Both the position numbers and the translations under genes were made by a program. A stretch of 64,000 nucleotides of DNA from Dromaius novaehollandiae (taxonomy: Eukaryota > Chordata > Aves > Casuariiformes > Dromaiidae): positions 11,059,448 through 11,123,447 of the forward strand of contig NC_088108.1 in NCBI RefSeq assembly GCF_036370855.1, in the 5' to 3' direction. The notes beneath the pieces are model-generated. The model saw nothing but the letters and a program-made list of their open reading frames with translations, made no database searches and had not been told where the DNA came from. Below, piece after piece: positions 1 to 13,200 of this stretch; the stretch's first letter is position 1; the number at the start of each line of letters is the position of its first letter.

Positions 1-1771
1 GAGCTATGCACTGTGTAGAACAAAGACTGCCAACTCTGTCAGATGTGGCAAGTATTGTATGAATTATTTTTTCTTTTTTTAAAAGGAGCACAGACCTTGA
101 GAAGGTTTTTAAACTATCTCTAGAGACTAAAGGCCATTCTGTTATTCTGAATTCAGTCTGCAGGAAAGATAGGTTTTCACTCATGAGCTTTTCATTTCAG
201 TAGCTGACGTGTAAAATCAGAAAATACACCTTGGGTCTGATCCTACTCTTACTGAAGTCAAAGGCCAAGAATCTATGCAAGTTAGTGGGAAGAAAGGTGC
301 AATTCTGCTACACAAAGCAAAATGTCTGGCGAATACTCAGGCCTATCCTGCTGCAAAGTTCATTAGTCCTGCATGAAAACACCAAAAGTGCTTGCTCCTC
401 AATGACCTTCCTGGCTCCCCACCACACCGAGTGCCTGCAGGTCCCCCCTCTGCCCTCACTACGACACCCCACACCACAGCCTTGGTGGGAAGGAGAGCCA
501 GTCCAAACCACCCATCTGGAAGGCTTTGGAAGTACTGTTCGGTCAGAACCATCCACAGCTGCTCCCTCTGGACCAGGACCTGCAGATGAGTCAGTCACCA
601 CAGGAACTGGGGATCTGAGGCCTACATTGCCTTTACATCGCCTCCACCCTTTTTCGGCATGAGCCTGCAACATCTATTCCCTGTGAGGAAGGAGGAAGAA
701 CAGGTGGATCCTTCAGTTTTTTGCATGAACACACCTTGTCAAGCTGTTTCTCCAATGGCACTCAGCACCCTAGCAGCGCTACAGCACCCTGACAGAGCAC
801 TTCGCAACGGGCTCCACGGCTGCTGGACGGGCTGTCTCAGAAACTGCCCCTGCGCGGAGCCGGGCTAGCCGGGACCCCGCTCAGCAGAGCCCTCGGCCCA
901 TGTGGAAGCTCAGAAGCAGGTGAGCAGATGGTGGGATCAGCCAAGGGGAACTTGTTTGTTGTCATCGGGGAAGACAGTTCTCCCCCCGAGATATCCTGTG
1001 CTGTCGCAGAGCAGCACATGGGCCAACAAGGACTGGCTCAGTGACAAGGAGCTGGAGGTGAGTTGAGAAGTTGGTAATTACTGGCTGCAAGAGAGAACCA
1101 GTGTGTCTCAGATCCGAGGGAGCTCTTTTTTTCTACCAGTTTAGCAATGGCTACCTTCACAATGGCTCTGAGATGGGGCAACCAGGAAGGCTAGGAGAGC
1201 CGTCATCCACCCAGGACCACATCCTCCAGCCTGGCGGAGTTACTGCAGTACCCCCGAGGCTCTGGGGCAGCCCCCTCCAGCCTCCGCCTGACAGAGGGGC
1301 ACAATCAATGCACACAACCGAATGCAATCGCATTTGTGTGGGATCAACCATCCCAGTCAAAAGCATGTGCCCTAACAAGGAGGACTCTCCCCTGCTTTTC
1401 CCTTGCATTCCTCCCCATCTGCTCCCCCATTAAAATAAATAAATCAATGCATTGCTGGCTGAGCCTCAGCCCTGCACAGCCCACACCGCTTACAGGCCCC
1501 TGCTGCTTTGCCGCGAGGCCTCTCTCCCACCAGAGCCGTTCAGTGCAGCACTGCCTCCCTGTACCCTGGCCTCAGCCTCAGGACCCAACGGGGCAAGGTT
1601 TGACTGATGGCTTGGGGAGGCTGAAAGGTACTGAAGCCAATGTAGAAAACATGGATTCTGCTAGCTGGTGCAGCCTTTCCCCTCACACCCATACAGGAGA
1701 TATTTCCATGCCTGTTCTCAAATTTGTTGGGCTTTCACAGCAAAAAATGACTGTGTTTTTATGGGGGGAGT

Positions 1772-1784
1772 GGGGGGGGGGGGG
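1772..1784. repeat. G13 homopolymer
   Basis: A run of 13 G just after a G6 run (ATGGGGGGAGT). Confidence 0.85.
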
Positions 1785-4700
1785 AGAATCGCCAGTCCTG
1801 CAACATCCACTGTTGATCCGAGCCCCTGGCATCTATCTGGCAATCACTTAATTAACATATTTCAAGACCCATCCCACAGTTAAAGAAATTCTCTTCCTTG
1901 AAGGAGATACAAAGCAGAACCAGCCAGTTTGCATCTCTCAAGCCACACTGAGGGGTCAGTGGTGGATCTGAGTGCAGAAATGGGTCTGTAAAACTGCACT
2001 TGTAAAGCCATCTGTGCAAGAAGTTATAGTACCTCCCTTCCCCCACTTACAGTATCTCTAACATCAGGGGCTTTACACTCCGGTGGCACGCTCCCAATAT
2101 GCCTTGCACATCTGCTGAACTAAGGTAAAACTGGACACTGCAGAGAGGTGATTTATATCACCAGGGTAAGGCGCTGCTAGAGAGGTCCCTCCCTGTTGCA
2201 GGAGGGACACGCACTCACTTGTTCTCTTTCTTTCCTTATGCATCCTGCCCTTAAGATCAATGCGTATTTTGAGAGAGGAAGCCTGTGATGAGAATGTCTC
2301 TGTTCCTTTCTCAGCATCCAGAAATCCCAAGATTTGTGGCTACTGTGCTACTCTGCAAAGACACCAGGCTGAAGAAAGGCCCAGGCAACCTCGAGTCCAT
2401 GCTGCAGTCCCTATAGCCTGTTTATCCCAGGACCTCAGTGCTTTGGCAACAATGCAGGCAGCTTTACCCTTCACAAGTGCTAACTGGATGCTAGAAGAGC
2501 TCCACCAGAGCTAGCCAGCTAGCTTGGCTGCAAGAAGAATTAACTCAGTGGAGGAAGGCAAAGCAATAAAAGGCTTTCCTTTCTCTGTTTGTCAGGCAAC
2601 AGGTCACACATAGTTGCAGACAGATCCCAAAGCCTGTCTCTACTCTCACATTTCCTCTCTTCCTTTCCCTGACGCTTTCCTGACACATCTTCTTGTGCAC
2701 TTTGCTCAGCTTTCTAAGTAACACTCCTCTCTGCTTGTTCTCCTTCCCACTCCTTGTCACTGGAGTCCTGCTGCTGTCATCACACTCCCATCAGACTTCT
2801 CCTTTCAACTGTGCGTTTCCACACTGTCTCTCCCAACTGTCACATAAGCTTCTGGTTCAAACATCTGTTCCTCCCCCTTCCTGGGAAGTTACTCCAAAAC
2901 ATTCTGCTTTCTGTCTGAATGGCAGGAAAGATATATTTGGTTGTACACGTGGCACTACACAACCATCCATGCTGTGGAGTGAAAGCCTTCTCTCTTGTGA
3001 TTTGATCACACCAATTCCCAGGGCTATAGGCTTAGTCCCTCCCTAATCTGCCAGAATGATGAGTGAGAAGCATGTTTCCTGCATCCTACAGCCCAGCTGG
3101 TAAGGGCTATCAGCCTCTGCTGTGCAGGAAAGCAAAGGAGAGGGAAACCTGCTATCACTCACAGAAAGAAGGTCCCCATTATAATTTTCTGTAATGGGGT
3201 AAATGGATCCCCCTGTGCAGAATGACTCAATGACGGCATGTGGAGGCCAAGCATTTCACAGTGCCAAGAAGGCACTGGCCATTTGTAAGAACAACATGAC
3301 TATCCAGAGTGCAATAGCTAACATCAACCAGCGTTCTCAAAGGGCTTGTGCCGTTGTGTGGTGAGGCTAAGGCCAGTGTTTAACACAGACATAGGGGTTA
3401 CCCCAGGCAACAGTATGATTTGCAGGACAGATTTGCCAAGCAACCCAGTGCTCAGAGGCAGAACACATTTCAAGACATCTGCAGGAGGCCACGGCAGCCC
3501 TGACACCTGCATGCCCAGCTCTTCTAGCCGCCGCAGAAGGGCCCAGCCTCACTGACGCCTTGGGGAGGGAGTGGGAGTGATCACAATGGAAGAACAAGCA
3601 CTCTCCAGGTCCTATCCCTGTTCTGTCCCCCTGCAGTGGCTGGAGGTGAGGCAGTTGTACAGTAGCAGGATGCCTCAGCAGTGTTATTTTGTCTCCATCC
3701 TTGAATAAGCAGAATTCCAAAATATAGTCCTGCATGAAACTTCAGGGTAGAAAATAGCATTCCAGTCCTTGGGTCTGTCCACCTTTCTCCAAAGCATTTG
3801 GTGTCACTCAGCAGAGGCAAAGGCTGGAGCTGCAAGAGGTCTCCAGTACACTTCATCTCGTGATCCTCTGCTTCAAGACATATGGAGAGTTGCAAGCCCA
3901 CACTATACATCTACCATCACACCACCTTGGGCTCCTTTGATACCACAGGTTCAGCCATTTACCAGGCACATCATACACGGCTGTGCGGGGCTGCTCCATA
4001 TCTGTGGCAAGCACCTGAACAAGCAGTGCAGCTGATCACAAACCATTTGAATTATGTAGGTGAAGTGGTCTGTTCCTCCATCACTGACATTCCCTCCTTT
4101 AATAGAGAAGATCAGTCTTCCATGGCCTTCAAGCACATCCCCAAATCAGGCACCAAAACTTAAAGAAGGTTCAGGGGTCTTTTGTTGCTAGCAATGATGG
4201 CGAGTTCTGCCAGTGGTTGCAACCATAGTGAAGAAACTGAAATGTAGTTTCTTTTCTATTCCCCTTTCAGCTGCTTAAAAGTTTCTCAAACAGATTCCTA
4301 TTCAGGGTGAAATGTTCAGTGCTTGGTCTCAGCTCAGAGACAATTTCTTTTATTTCCCCCTGCAGGAACTGTGAGCAAAATACTAAATGCAGTTGATTTG
4401 GAGTTTGGGGAGTGTGAGCAATCAGATATTTCCCCCTTGTTCCCTCTGATACCATATGTTCCAATTGAAAATTTTACACTTTGCATACTGGTAACTCATA
4501 AATGGTGGAGATGATAGACTTCAAATGTTCTCATTGAAAGGCAGAAAACAAACCCAGACTTAACAAAATAATTGGTTCAATACCGTTAAGATGAGTTTAA
4601 AGAATTCTGATAAGGCTTTTCCTTTCCCTGGTGTCCCAGGAGGGACAAGTGTACACTTTTTATTTTAATCCATGTGCTATAATTTTAAGGATAGCTGACA

Positions 4701-5038
4701 CAAGGTGGTCTTTGTTAAGATGTATCTATTTGCTTTGAAATTCAAAGAAGTTCAATGCTTGCAGAGAGCCCAAAAATGCAGACCTCATATTATTCAAGTA
4801 ACTTTTGAGCTCTCCTGTCAAAACCATCAGAAGTATGTAAGCTGAACAGCTCCAATTCAATGCATTTTTGTGCTGGTTTGTACACTCCACAGTGGGACTT
4901 TATTCCCCTCAACTCCAAGCTCACTTAAAACTAAAGGTAAAGAACCCCAGTGTTCTTGCAATGGTGTATTTTAGAAAACCATCCTTCCAGAAGCACTTGC
5001 ATCCTAATCATCTATACCCACAAGGTCAGCTAGGTCAC

Positions 5039-5058
5039 TTTTTTTTTTTTTTTTTTTT
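5039..5058. repeat. T20 homopolymer
   Basis: An uninterrupted run of 20 T. Confidence 0.9.
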
Positions 5059-5265
5059 ACTTCCAAGTCCCTTGTTGAGAGCAGACATCCTTGCAGATTC
5101 CATGCAAACTTTGGATATGTGTTCAGACTGCTTCTGGATTCAACATTTCTCCCATCTGAGGTACTAACCAGGGAAATTTTGTAATGACAGGCCAGCGCTT
5201 GGAACTGGCAGTTTTGTTCAGACCTTCTTTGGCAAATCCAAAGGTACTATCGCTTATACTCCAAA

Positions 5266-5336
5266 TGTTATATATACACGTCATATATATATATACATAT
5301 ATAAAAATACACACACATATATATATGTTATAAGAC
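5266..5336. repeat. TA/CA microsatellite
   Basis: Alternating TA runs are interspersed with short CA runs (for example ATATATATATATACATATAT and ACACACACATATATATAT). Ordinary simple repeat. Confidence 0.9.
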
Positions 5337-8034
5337 ACAGCATATATGAACTTTCAGCACAGGTACTTCCTCATCACAAGCGCTTAATCATTATTAAATT
5401 TATGTATGCACAAAGACAATTACATATATAATCAATTCCAGGGGTAGGTTTACCAAAGGGATGTAGGAATACAATATCCCTCCCCCTGCTTCTCCTGTTA
5501 CCACTGCATGGTGCAGATGCCCTTTTGCACGTGGCTGGGGAATTACTGAATGCCTGCCCAGCCCACCTTGCTTCCCCCACACCATCCAGGGTCCTGTCTG
5601 CAGCCGAGAGAGTCACCATTGACAGCTCATGTGTATTTAACAAGGCAGGCAACAGATCACCACCAAAACAGACTAGCATACCGTGGCATAATAAAACAGT
5701 ATACAGAATTGATCTATTTGGGCAAGGAAGTTTCATAATCTGAAACTCACCAAATGTAAGAGCTGGGACATCATCAGGGAAGCAGGTGATGGCTCTCTTC
5801 CAATCCCACTGACCGAAGTGGCCCAGCAGCCACCAGGAAGACGCCTGGAAGAGATGAAACCCCTTTGGCAAGCAGCTTCCAGCCTGTTCTCTGTCTCCCC
5901 AGCATCTAGCACAAACTGGCTTCACATCTAGAGCTCCTGAGCATTTTGATCACTCAGGTAGTTGTGTGCCTTAATGATTCATGATTGTTACTCAAGTCCC
6001 ACCTGCAAGCAGCAAAGTCAGTACTTTGGCTATGCTAATAATACATTGGCTACTAATGCTATGGGATAGCTGTGGGTTTACTTCCCATATCTCCTGGATA
6101 CCCTTCATTACACCAGCCTCACAGCATGGTAATGCTATCGAGTGCTATGGAAATAATCTTGATTTATGGCAGTGGGAGGGAGAGAATAGTCAAGCCCTGT
6201 GTCTTCACCTTCTGAGCTACTGGTCCTGCTCTCATCTTCCTCATACTTTGAAGCTCTTCATTCCAGTCAAGTTGGTAGAATTACTTTGCTTCTGCATCCT
6301 TAAGCACCAGTCATTCTTTGCTGTAATTCCTTGCAGCAATTTCTGGAAAGGTGTTTTTCCCCTTCCACTCCCCACAATAAATGAGTTTGTCACTTGAAAT
6401 ATACTGCCAATGTGTTACATGTCCCACAGTGTTTGTGGTTATATCAGAAGTGCTTGTTTATAGCACCATAATTCAGCGATATCTTGATTACAGGAGAGAT
6501 GCTGTTGTAACTCACTGTTGCTACAGAGAATATTATTTTTCTTTACCTTTAATATAAAGCGTTGATTTTTAGTCAATACACTGAAAGAAAAAAGTGCAGT
6601 TGTTGCCCTAGTAACCAGCTGCCTTGTAAATGATAAGATGTTAGGAGCACAAGGTGTTAATTGTTCCAAGTGCTGCTTGTGGTCAGGGCTAGAATGGGAG
6701 AGATCATGAGAAACATCTGGGAAGATAAAGTCGGCTAGTCTTTGCTTGGCGAGAGCCTAGACAACAGCTAGTAGGAGAGATGAGGCCAAGAGAAGTAACA
6801 CTGCCACCAGAGGAGCAAAACGAACACAACTGCGGCCATGTGTGAAAGCATTCCTGAGCAAAGCCTCCGAGAGCACCACACGCTGCTGGGAGCCTGACCG
6901 GCTTCACCAGATGCGCTCCGAATTCAGCACTTCCACCAGATGTAGCAGCTTTTCCTACAGCTACTCATTCCCTCCTCCTGACCAGACTGCTCTCCATTTC
7001 CCCTCCTGCTCTGTGTCTGGGCTTTCGTTGTGCTGCACCTCCAGAGGCTCCTTCCCAGGTGTTACTCAGCACAAACTACGAAGGCCTGCCCTGTGCAAGG
7101 CACCGCTGCACCTCTGCGCAGCAGTTCCTCCGCAGGGGCAGGCCACGGGGTAGCACCCTCGCAGTCACATACCTGTGTTGCAAAACAACTTCATCGCCCT
7201 GCTGAGCATGCAACACCTCCCTCACTGCTCCTGCCGCCCGCTCATCCCGGCAGTGCTGTCGGCTGAGAAGTTGGAGCAGTTAATTACCCAGAGGGCAGAC
7301 TGAACTGCACAAAGCATCTGTGTTTCTACCCCAGCCTCCTGCGAGACACAGCCCCTCAACTCTGCACGCTGGGGAAGCAGCACCAGAAGGGCTCCTTCTG
7401 CAAGGGGCCTCTAAGGAAGAAAGACTGCATGAGGGCTTCTCTCCCCTATCTCTCCTCTCTCCAAAGCGAGAGCAAGCTGGCTAGACAACAGCCTCATGCT
7501 CTGCAGCATCTGCCATCTCTCCCTTCCCTCCCCCCGCCCCCCACCAGCCCTGCAAACTGGAGAGCAAACACAAATTCTGCTACATCTGCAGGAAAGTTTT
7601 CTATTTCAGCCCTTTTTATCCATTTACCTGCTCTGGATGCCCACTGAACCTGCCAGGATCTGCATTCCCCTAGGAAATAAAGACAAGCAGCATGGAAAAA
7701 GCAGCATATTTATAGGCTAAGCCCCTCCCATGGGCAGGGTTATGCTAACCAGGGAACCTATGTCCCAGTGTGTTACATGGGTTACATATACTTGGTAGTA
7801 ACATATGGTGAGGAGGGCTCCAGGCCAACGTCTCGCATTCAGCACGCTGCAGCCTTCCCTGGCACGTGTCGCAAGGAGCAGTTTCAAGATACAGTGCTCA
7901 AGGACAGAGGGTCAGGGCTAAGTTTCCGCTTTGCCCTGGAGTGGAAAAGGGACGAGACAACAGGGCTGGTGCCTCCTTTGGGCTCCAGTTTCCAGGGATA
8001 TATTTTAGATGTCTCATTAACTTGTTGGATTCTT

Positions 8035-8051
8035 CCCCCCCCCCCCCCCCC
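8035..8051. repeat. C17 homopolymer
   Basis: An uninterrupted run of 17 C in sequence of otherwise average composition. Confidence 0.9.
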
Positions 8052-10154
8052 ATTATTTTTGTCTAGTAACTCTGGCTACTCACACTTGGTAATAAAGCTA
8101 TATATCACAGTGAGCCACACCACCAAGCCCTATATGCAATTTAGTGACACTTCATCACACTGGTGATGAAGACGTGTCTAGCTGCACAATCTTAATATAA
8201 AATTAGAGGCTTGTTTTATTTCTTTTGCTCCCCCTGGTACAGTTCCTTGTGATAATGCAGCCATTTCAGTTTCTGAACACAGTCTAATGCAGACCTCTGC
8301 CACTGGCCAGGGGCTGGGATTTTTGCCATGCATCCTTTACACTAAGAAAACACACTTTGAGCAAATAAAGCTGAGAAACTGTGAATTCTTCCATGCGGAG
8401 AGCATCCGAGCAGCACTTTGCATAGCAGAACCACATTTAAACTGTGGTCTCTGGGTAAGACTGAAAAATAAAGATGAATGAGTTTGGTTGGGTACTTAGA
8501 TAATAAAATTGAAGGCTCTGGAGTATAGCCCAAGAATATAATGCAGTATATGTGAACTGGCCAGTGTGCTCCCTTTCTTACTGCTGCCAGCACAGTCTTA
8601 ACCTATCAAGGAGATCTGCTCTTTGCATGGAGTCCAAACAGAGCAAAGCACCCGAGTGCCACGGCACCCAGATAGCACGTGGAAATCAGGAGACACAGGA
8701 TCAATCCCACCTTTGGCAGTCTCCCAAGAAGCTGCTTCTGTTGCCTCTGTGCAAGCTGGGGCTGCAGAGAGGCATTGCAGGACTTGGGGTGGAGCTGCCT
8801 CCCCTAGCAATACCGCTCGCTCCTCACGACAGGTGGAATAGACCTTATTCCACGGAGGACCTTACCAGAGACTCTGTGCTCGGTAGGGGCACAAGGCAGA
8901 GCTGTTTCGCGATCGACCGTGCAAGGTGTTTAGGGACAGCTTGGGGGCTCCACAAGGCTGATTTGGGTACAGTGCACATCCTTCCCTGGGTGGGTGTGCG
9001 GCAGGAAAGGTCCAGCCCCTAACCTCTGCCTCAGGCCCTACCAGGGTAAAGTTGGCTTGGGCTCAGGGAAATGTTCGGACAGAGCCAGAGCTAACCCTCA
9101 CACCTCCCTCCCCATGCAAGTGAATACTAACGTAGCTGCATACAGGGTGGCTCCTAAGGGTGGAAAGGGCAGTGCAGTCAATCTGAAAGGAAAACTGACG
9201 CTGCTTTTGCTTTTCTACATTCAATTCTCAAATTGCTGCAGAATAGAAAAGCAAAGTAGAGGCAAGTTCTCTGTGACTTGGGAAATCCTTCAAAAATAAA
9301 GCAAACCCTTTTGAAAGCCAGACTTTGTCAGCTGCCCTATTTTTAGGATCAACTCCTACAGGTCCTTCCTTGAATGATAGCAGTTTTGCCTCAGCAATGA
9401 CTAGGGACTGCAGGATTTAGGCTTTTAATAAAGCAATTGTGTAATTAAAAATAAATGGGTCTCTAGTGTCACTATTTAAAAAAAAACTTAGATCAAATAA
9501 GACATTTCTTTCTTTTTGGTTTAGTCTGCTTGGATCACGCAGAGCTTTAATGACGCAGTCACAAATGTTGTGTTTAAAAGGCCTCTTAGTTGCTGAGAGA
9601 AGCCCCAGGAGAGGGCTATTAACTGGCCAAATTAGGCTATTTATTTTTGAGAGTTTTGCAAGTTTGAAAAAGAGAGGCACATTTTCACTTAGGAGAGTGA
9701 TATTTCAAATAGGTCACAGGAAACTCTGGCAGGCAAGGAGCAAAGCAGAGCGTCAGTAGGAAAACATTAACCAGAGACATTTTGCAAGTGCAAGTCAATG
9801 TTTGGGTTCCTAATGGCTTCTGAAGTCCATTCAAAAATCTTTCACTGGATGTAAAATAGGGGCAAGACATCGCAGCTGTGCAGAAGCCCTGGTCTAATCC
9901 TGAAAGCCCATAAAACAGCTGGGCTGTGCCTGTGGGTGCAGCTGTGAGAGCACCCAGGGTTGTCAGCATGGTAGACAAGTTTGGCAGCAGAGTGTTTGAA
10001 GAATTTGGACTCTTCCTGTTGGTTAGGAGATATCTGGTGCTTACACAGAAAGCTGGTCAGTTATGAAATTTCATTGTACCTTTCTCTCCCCCAGCTTTGA
10101 CTTTAATTCTTCAGAGAATCAATGAGCTTAATTTTACTCTCACATAATCACAGC

Positions 10155-10233
10155 CCAGAGCAAATCAGGAGTGACTTCACTTAAGTGCACAGAGAAAACA
10201 GCACCATTTTGGGCCTGAGAATCAGGCCCAATA
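10155..10233. repeat. Probable fragment of an ancient interspersed repeat
   Basis: The phrases GCAAATCAGGAGTGACTT and GAGAATCAGGCCCAAT resemble a widespread, heavily decayed repeat I associate with bird, crocodile and turtle genomes (usually annotated as an old CR1-type LINE tail). Related phrases nearby are CTCAGGAGTGATTCAAGTGA at about 10352 and CCCATTGACTTCA at 10398-10410. A further one is GGGTCTGATCCTACTCTTAC plus TGAAGTCAA at about 233-261. The match is from memory of the motif style, not from a search. Confidence 0.4.
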
Positions 10234-13200
10234 CTTTTCACATGCACAAGGTTGGTTTGAAAAGGTTACTCCACACCACCTCAACAGAAGTGGCATGTGT
10301 TTGCCTATTTCTTCCTTTTCTCATTTGAAAATAAAATAAATTGAGGCCTACTCAGGAGTGATTCAAGTGACGTTACCTCCAAGGGACTGGCCCATCTCCC
10401 ATTGACTTCAGCAACTCTGGATGAAGAGGCTCAGCAGCTGATGGAGTCAGCTGGAGTTGGTGCTGTCCCTGCACAGAGCAAGGACTGCAGCTCCTAGAAC
10501 TGCTGTTGCACAAACAACAAGAACACCATTGCATTTACATATGATGGAAAGGCTTTGCAGGATCATGAGCAAAATAAGAAAATAAAAGATATAATAAAAT
10601 AAAAGCCGTGTTCCTAGAAAGTACCATCAAATGGATTCCTTGTGATGGATCATAAAATTCCCACTAGTTGGGTGTAGCAATAAAACAAACTGAAGTTAAA
10701 GTAAACATACACCTGTTGGAACAATCTTTGTTTTCCTCTGTGTAAATCTGTTGGAGATGTTACCAACTATTTAGGGTGCTGGGGACTGGCATGTCTGAGG
10801 CTGGGAAGCTCTCAGATCCTTGTTGTTCATCATATCAGGGCTTCAGTCAAGGCGTAACAAACCTCTGTTAAAACACCTTTCAGTGACTGCAGCGCGGCTG
10901 GCTGTTAGCAACCGCGTTCTGCTCCTTGAACCAGGTACGCACGTGCAGTTGTAAGCGCTTTGTGTCCGGCGTGTCCGCAGGATTCCAGGTTCTTACAGCA
11001 CAGACCGAACAGTGTTTTATTGGATCAGAACGAGGGAGCTGGCATGGGAGCAAAGGGAGCTGAAAGGGAAACAGTGCACAATTTCACTGAAAACCTTGTC
11101 AGTAAATATACAAAACATCAAACAGATCTGACCCCAAGCTTCAGTCTTCCAGCAATTGCTGTACTCTGTCCTAACATAAAACCACCCATCCCACCCCCAT
11201 TCCACCATATAAAACCCAATCAAAACCAGGAGGGATTTCTGGCAGCATGAAGCCACAGGCCTGACTGCGAACATCACTGTACCCTCAGCAAGAGAAAAAC
11301 AGGGGTAGAGAGAGGCCCTTCAGCTGCACCAAGAAACCCCCCTGCTGCGACCTGTGTCATGGGCAACGTGTGACGGGGCAGCCGCTAGAGACCTCATTTT
11401 GCAGAGGCGAGGGGGGAATTTATAGGGATGGGGGAAAGGACAAACGCAGTGCTCGTCCCTTCAGCATGAAAGGAGTTATAAATATTATGTGATACTTGCC
11501 TCCAAAAACCCCGGACAACCTCTGCCCCGACTCACACCCCAAATTGTCCATTTGGACTTTACTGAAGCTATTCAGGTTGCAAGTCACTGCAGCTGGCTCA
11601 ATTGTTTGTTACTGCCGTTGAAAATACCTGAGCAAAAGCAGTTCTTTTCCGGAAGATATTGAGACGGGTTCTCCGTCTCAGACAAACTTGCTGAAGCTCC
11701 AGTTTCACTCATCGCCGTATGCCAATCGCACAGCGCTGTTCTCCTGATGGACCTTGGGTCTGCTCCAGTGCGGTAATTCCTCCAGATCTACTCTGTGTGC
11801 TATCTTAACCCTGTAATATTTATTTAGCAGATAAAACTTTGATGCTGCTGTTGTAGAAATAGTTTGCAATACATTAACAAAACCATAATATTAGTTAAAA
11901 GCATTCCTCATGTGCCCTCAAATGTTTGGCAAATGAGAAGTATCAGATGCCAAAGGTCACAAAATAAACGGTGTCCTCATGAGAAGTTAACTGTTACATA
12001 AAGAAAAAGAACAGGGATGATCTCGGGGTATCATAAACCTTTCATCCAGGACCCAGTGATGAGATAACTCCTTAAAAATCATGGCACGCGGTGTATATCA
12101 TCTGCAAGGCTACCACTTAAAACAGCTAAACAGGGGCCCAAGCCTGCCAAGGCGCACAGGAGGACTCATCCCTTCCCCACAGACCAGCACAGAGCAAACT
12201 CTGTCTTAGGGCAGCACAAGGCTAAAGCAGGTTTCTGGTCAGCGCCCCTGCGTAAGAGGAAGGGCAGGCATCGTTTTCATGGTTCCCACAACTGCTCGGT
12301 GGATTTCAGTCCCTCGTGGGAGCCCACGAAGACTCGACTTGCCGCAGCACCTCTGCGAGCGTCACAGCACAACCTACCATGCTGCTCTCACGTCAGCAGA
12401 TCGATTTTGCTCATGTCAGGTGAACAGGTACTGAGCAGCAGGTCTGCTATGCCAGAACAACAGAGTAAGCTTTTGAACTGGTCTCTTCCGTAACTGGGGT
12501 TTTTTTTAATCCCCGGTGGCAGGGGAGCGCCAGCCACGTAGCTAACCACAGCACAGAGTGACTTTCGGGAAGACCCGCGGGAGCTGTGTCGCCCTGGTTC
12601 TCCTCTGAGGGAGCGCGTGGGCCAGGCGACCCCGCAGCAGGGCGGCCCCAGGCCCGGGCCCGCCGGCGGGCTCTGCCGCTGCCCTCCGAGCGCCAAGACG
12701 TGAACTCGGGGCCGCATGGGGCGGCTCTGCTGGCGACACTGCAGCAAAGAAACCTCTCTGGCCTGTTTTCTTTTTGTCTCTGTTTCTCCATTCAGGAAAA
12801 AGCTTCTGTCACAACAGCTGCTGATTCATTTTCTGACTTGGTGCCGAGCGTGCCAGACATAACATTCGTTTGCTGCCAAAGTGGTAAAAACAATGACTTA
12901 CCAGCTCATTTTTCTTCAGTTGATTAGGGTTGAGGGGGGGAGGGGAGAAAGGAACTTTAATTAAAAGTAGATAAGGAGGAGAATAAATCCACTGCGATGC
13001 AAAGAGGCGCGCTCCGTAAGGCAGGAGAGGGGAGAGCGGGCAGGCAGTGAGCTAACACCCGCCACCAAACCAGACCAAGTGGCACGGGCCTGTGGCTGAC
13101 GTGAGGGGCTCCGCGGCCGTTTGCTGCCCCTCACCAACTTGTCCTTTCTCTCTAGACTTTCCACCTTTGCAATGTCAACAGGGTCCCAGACCGGTAATTC

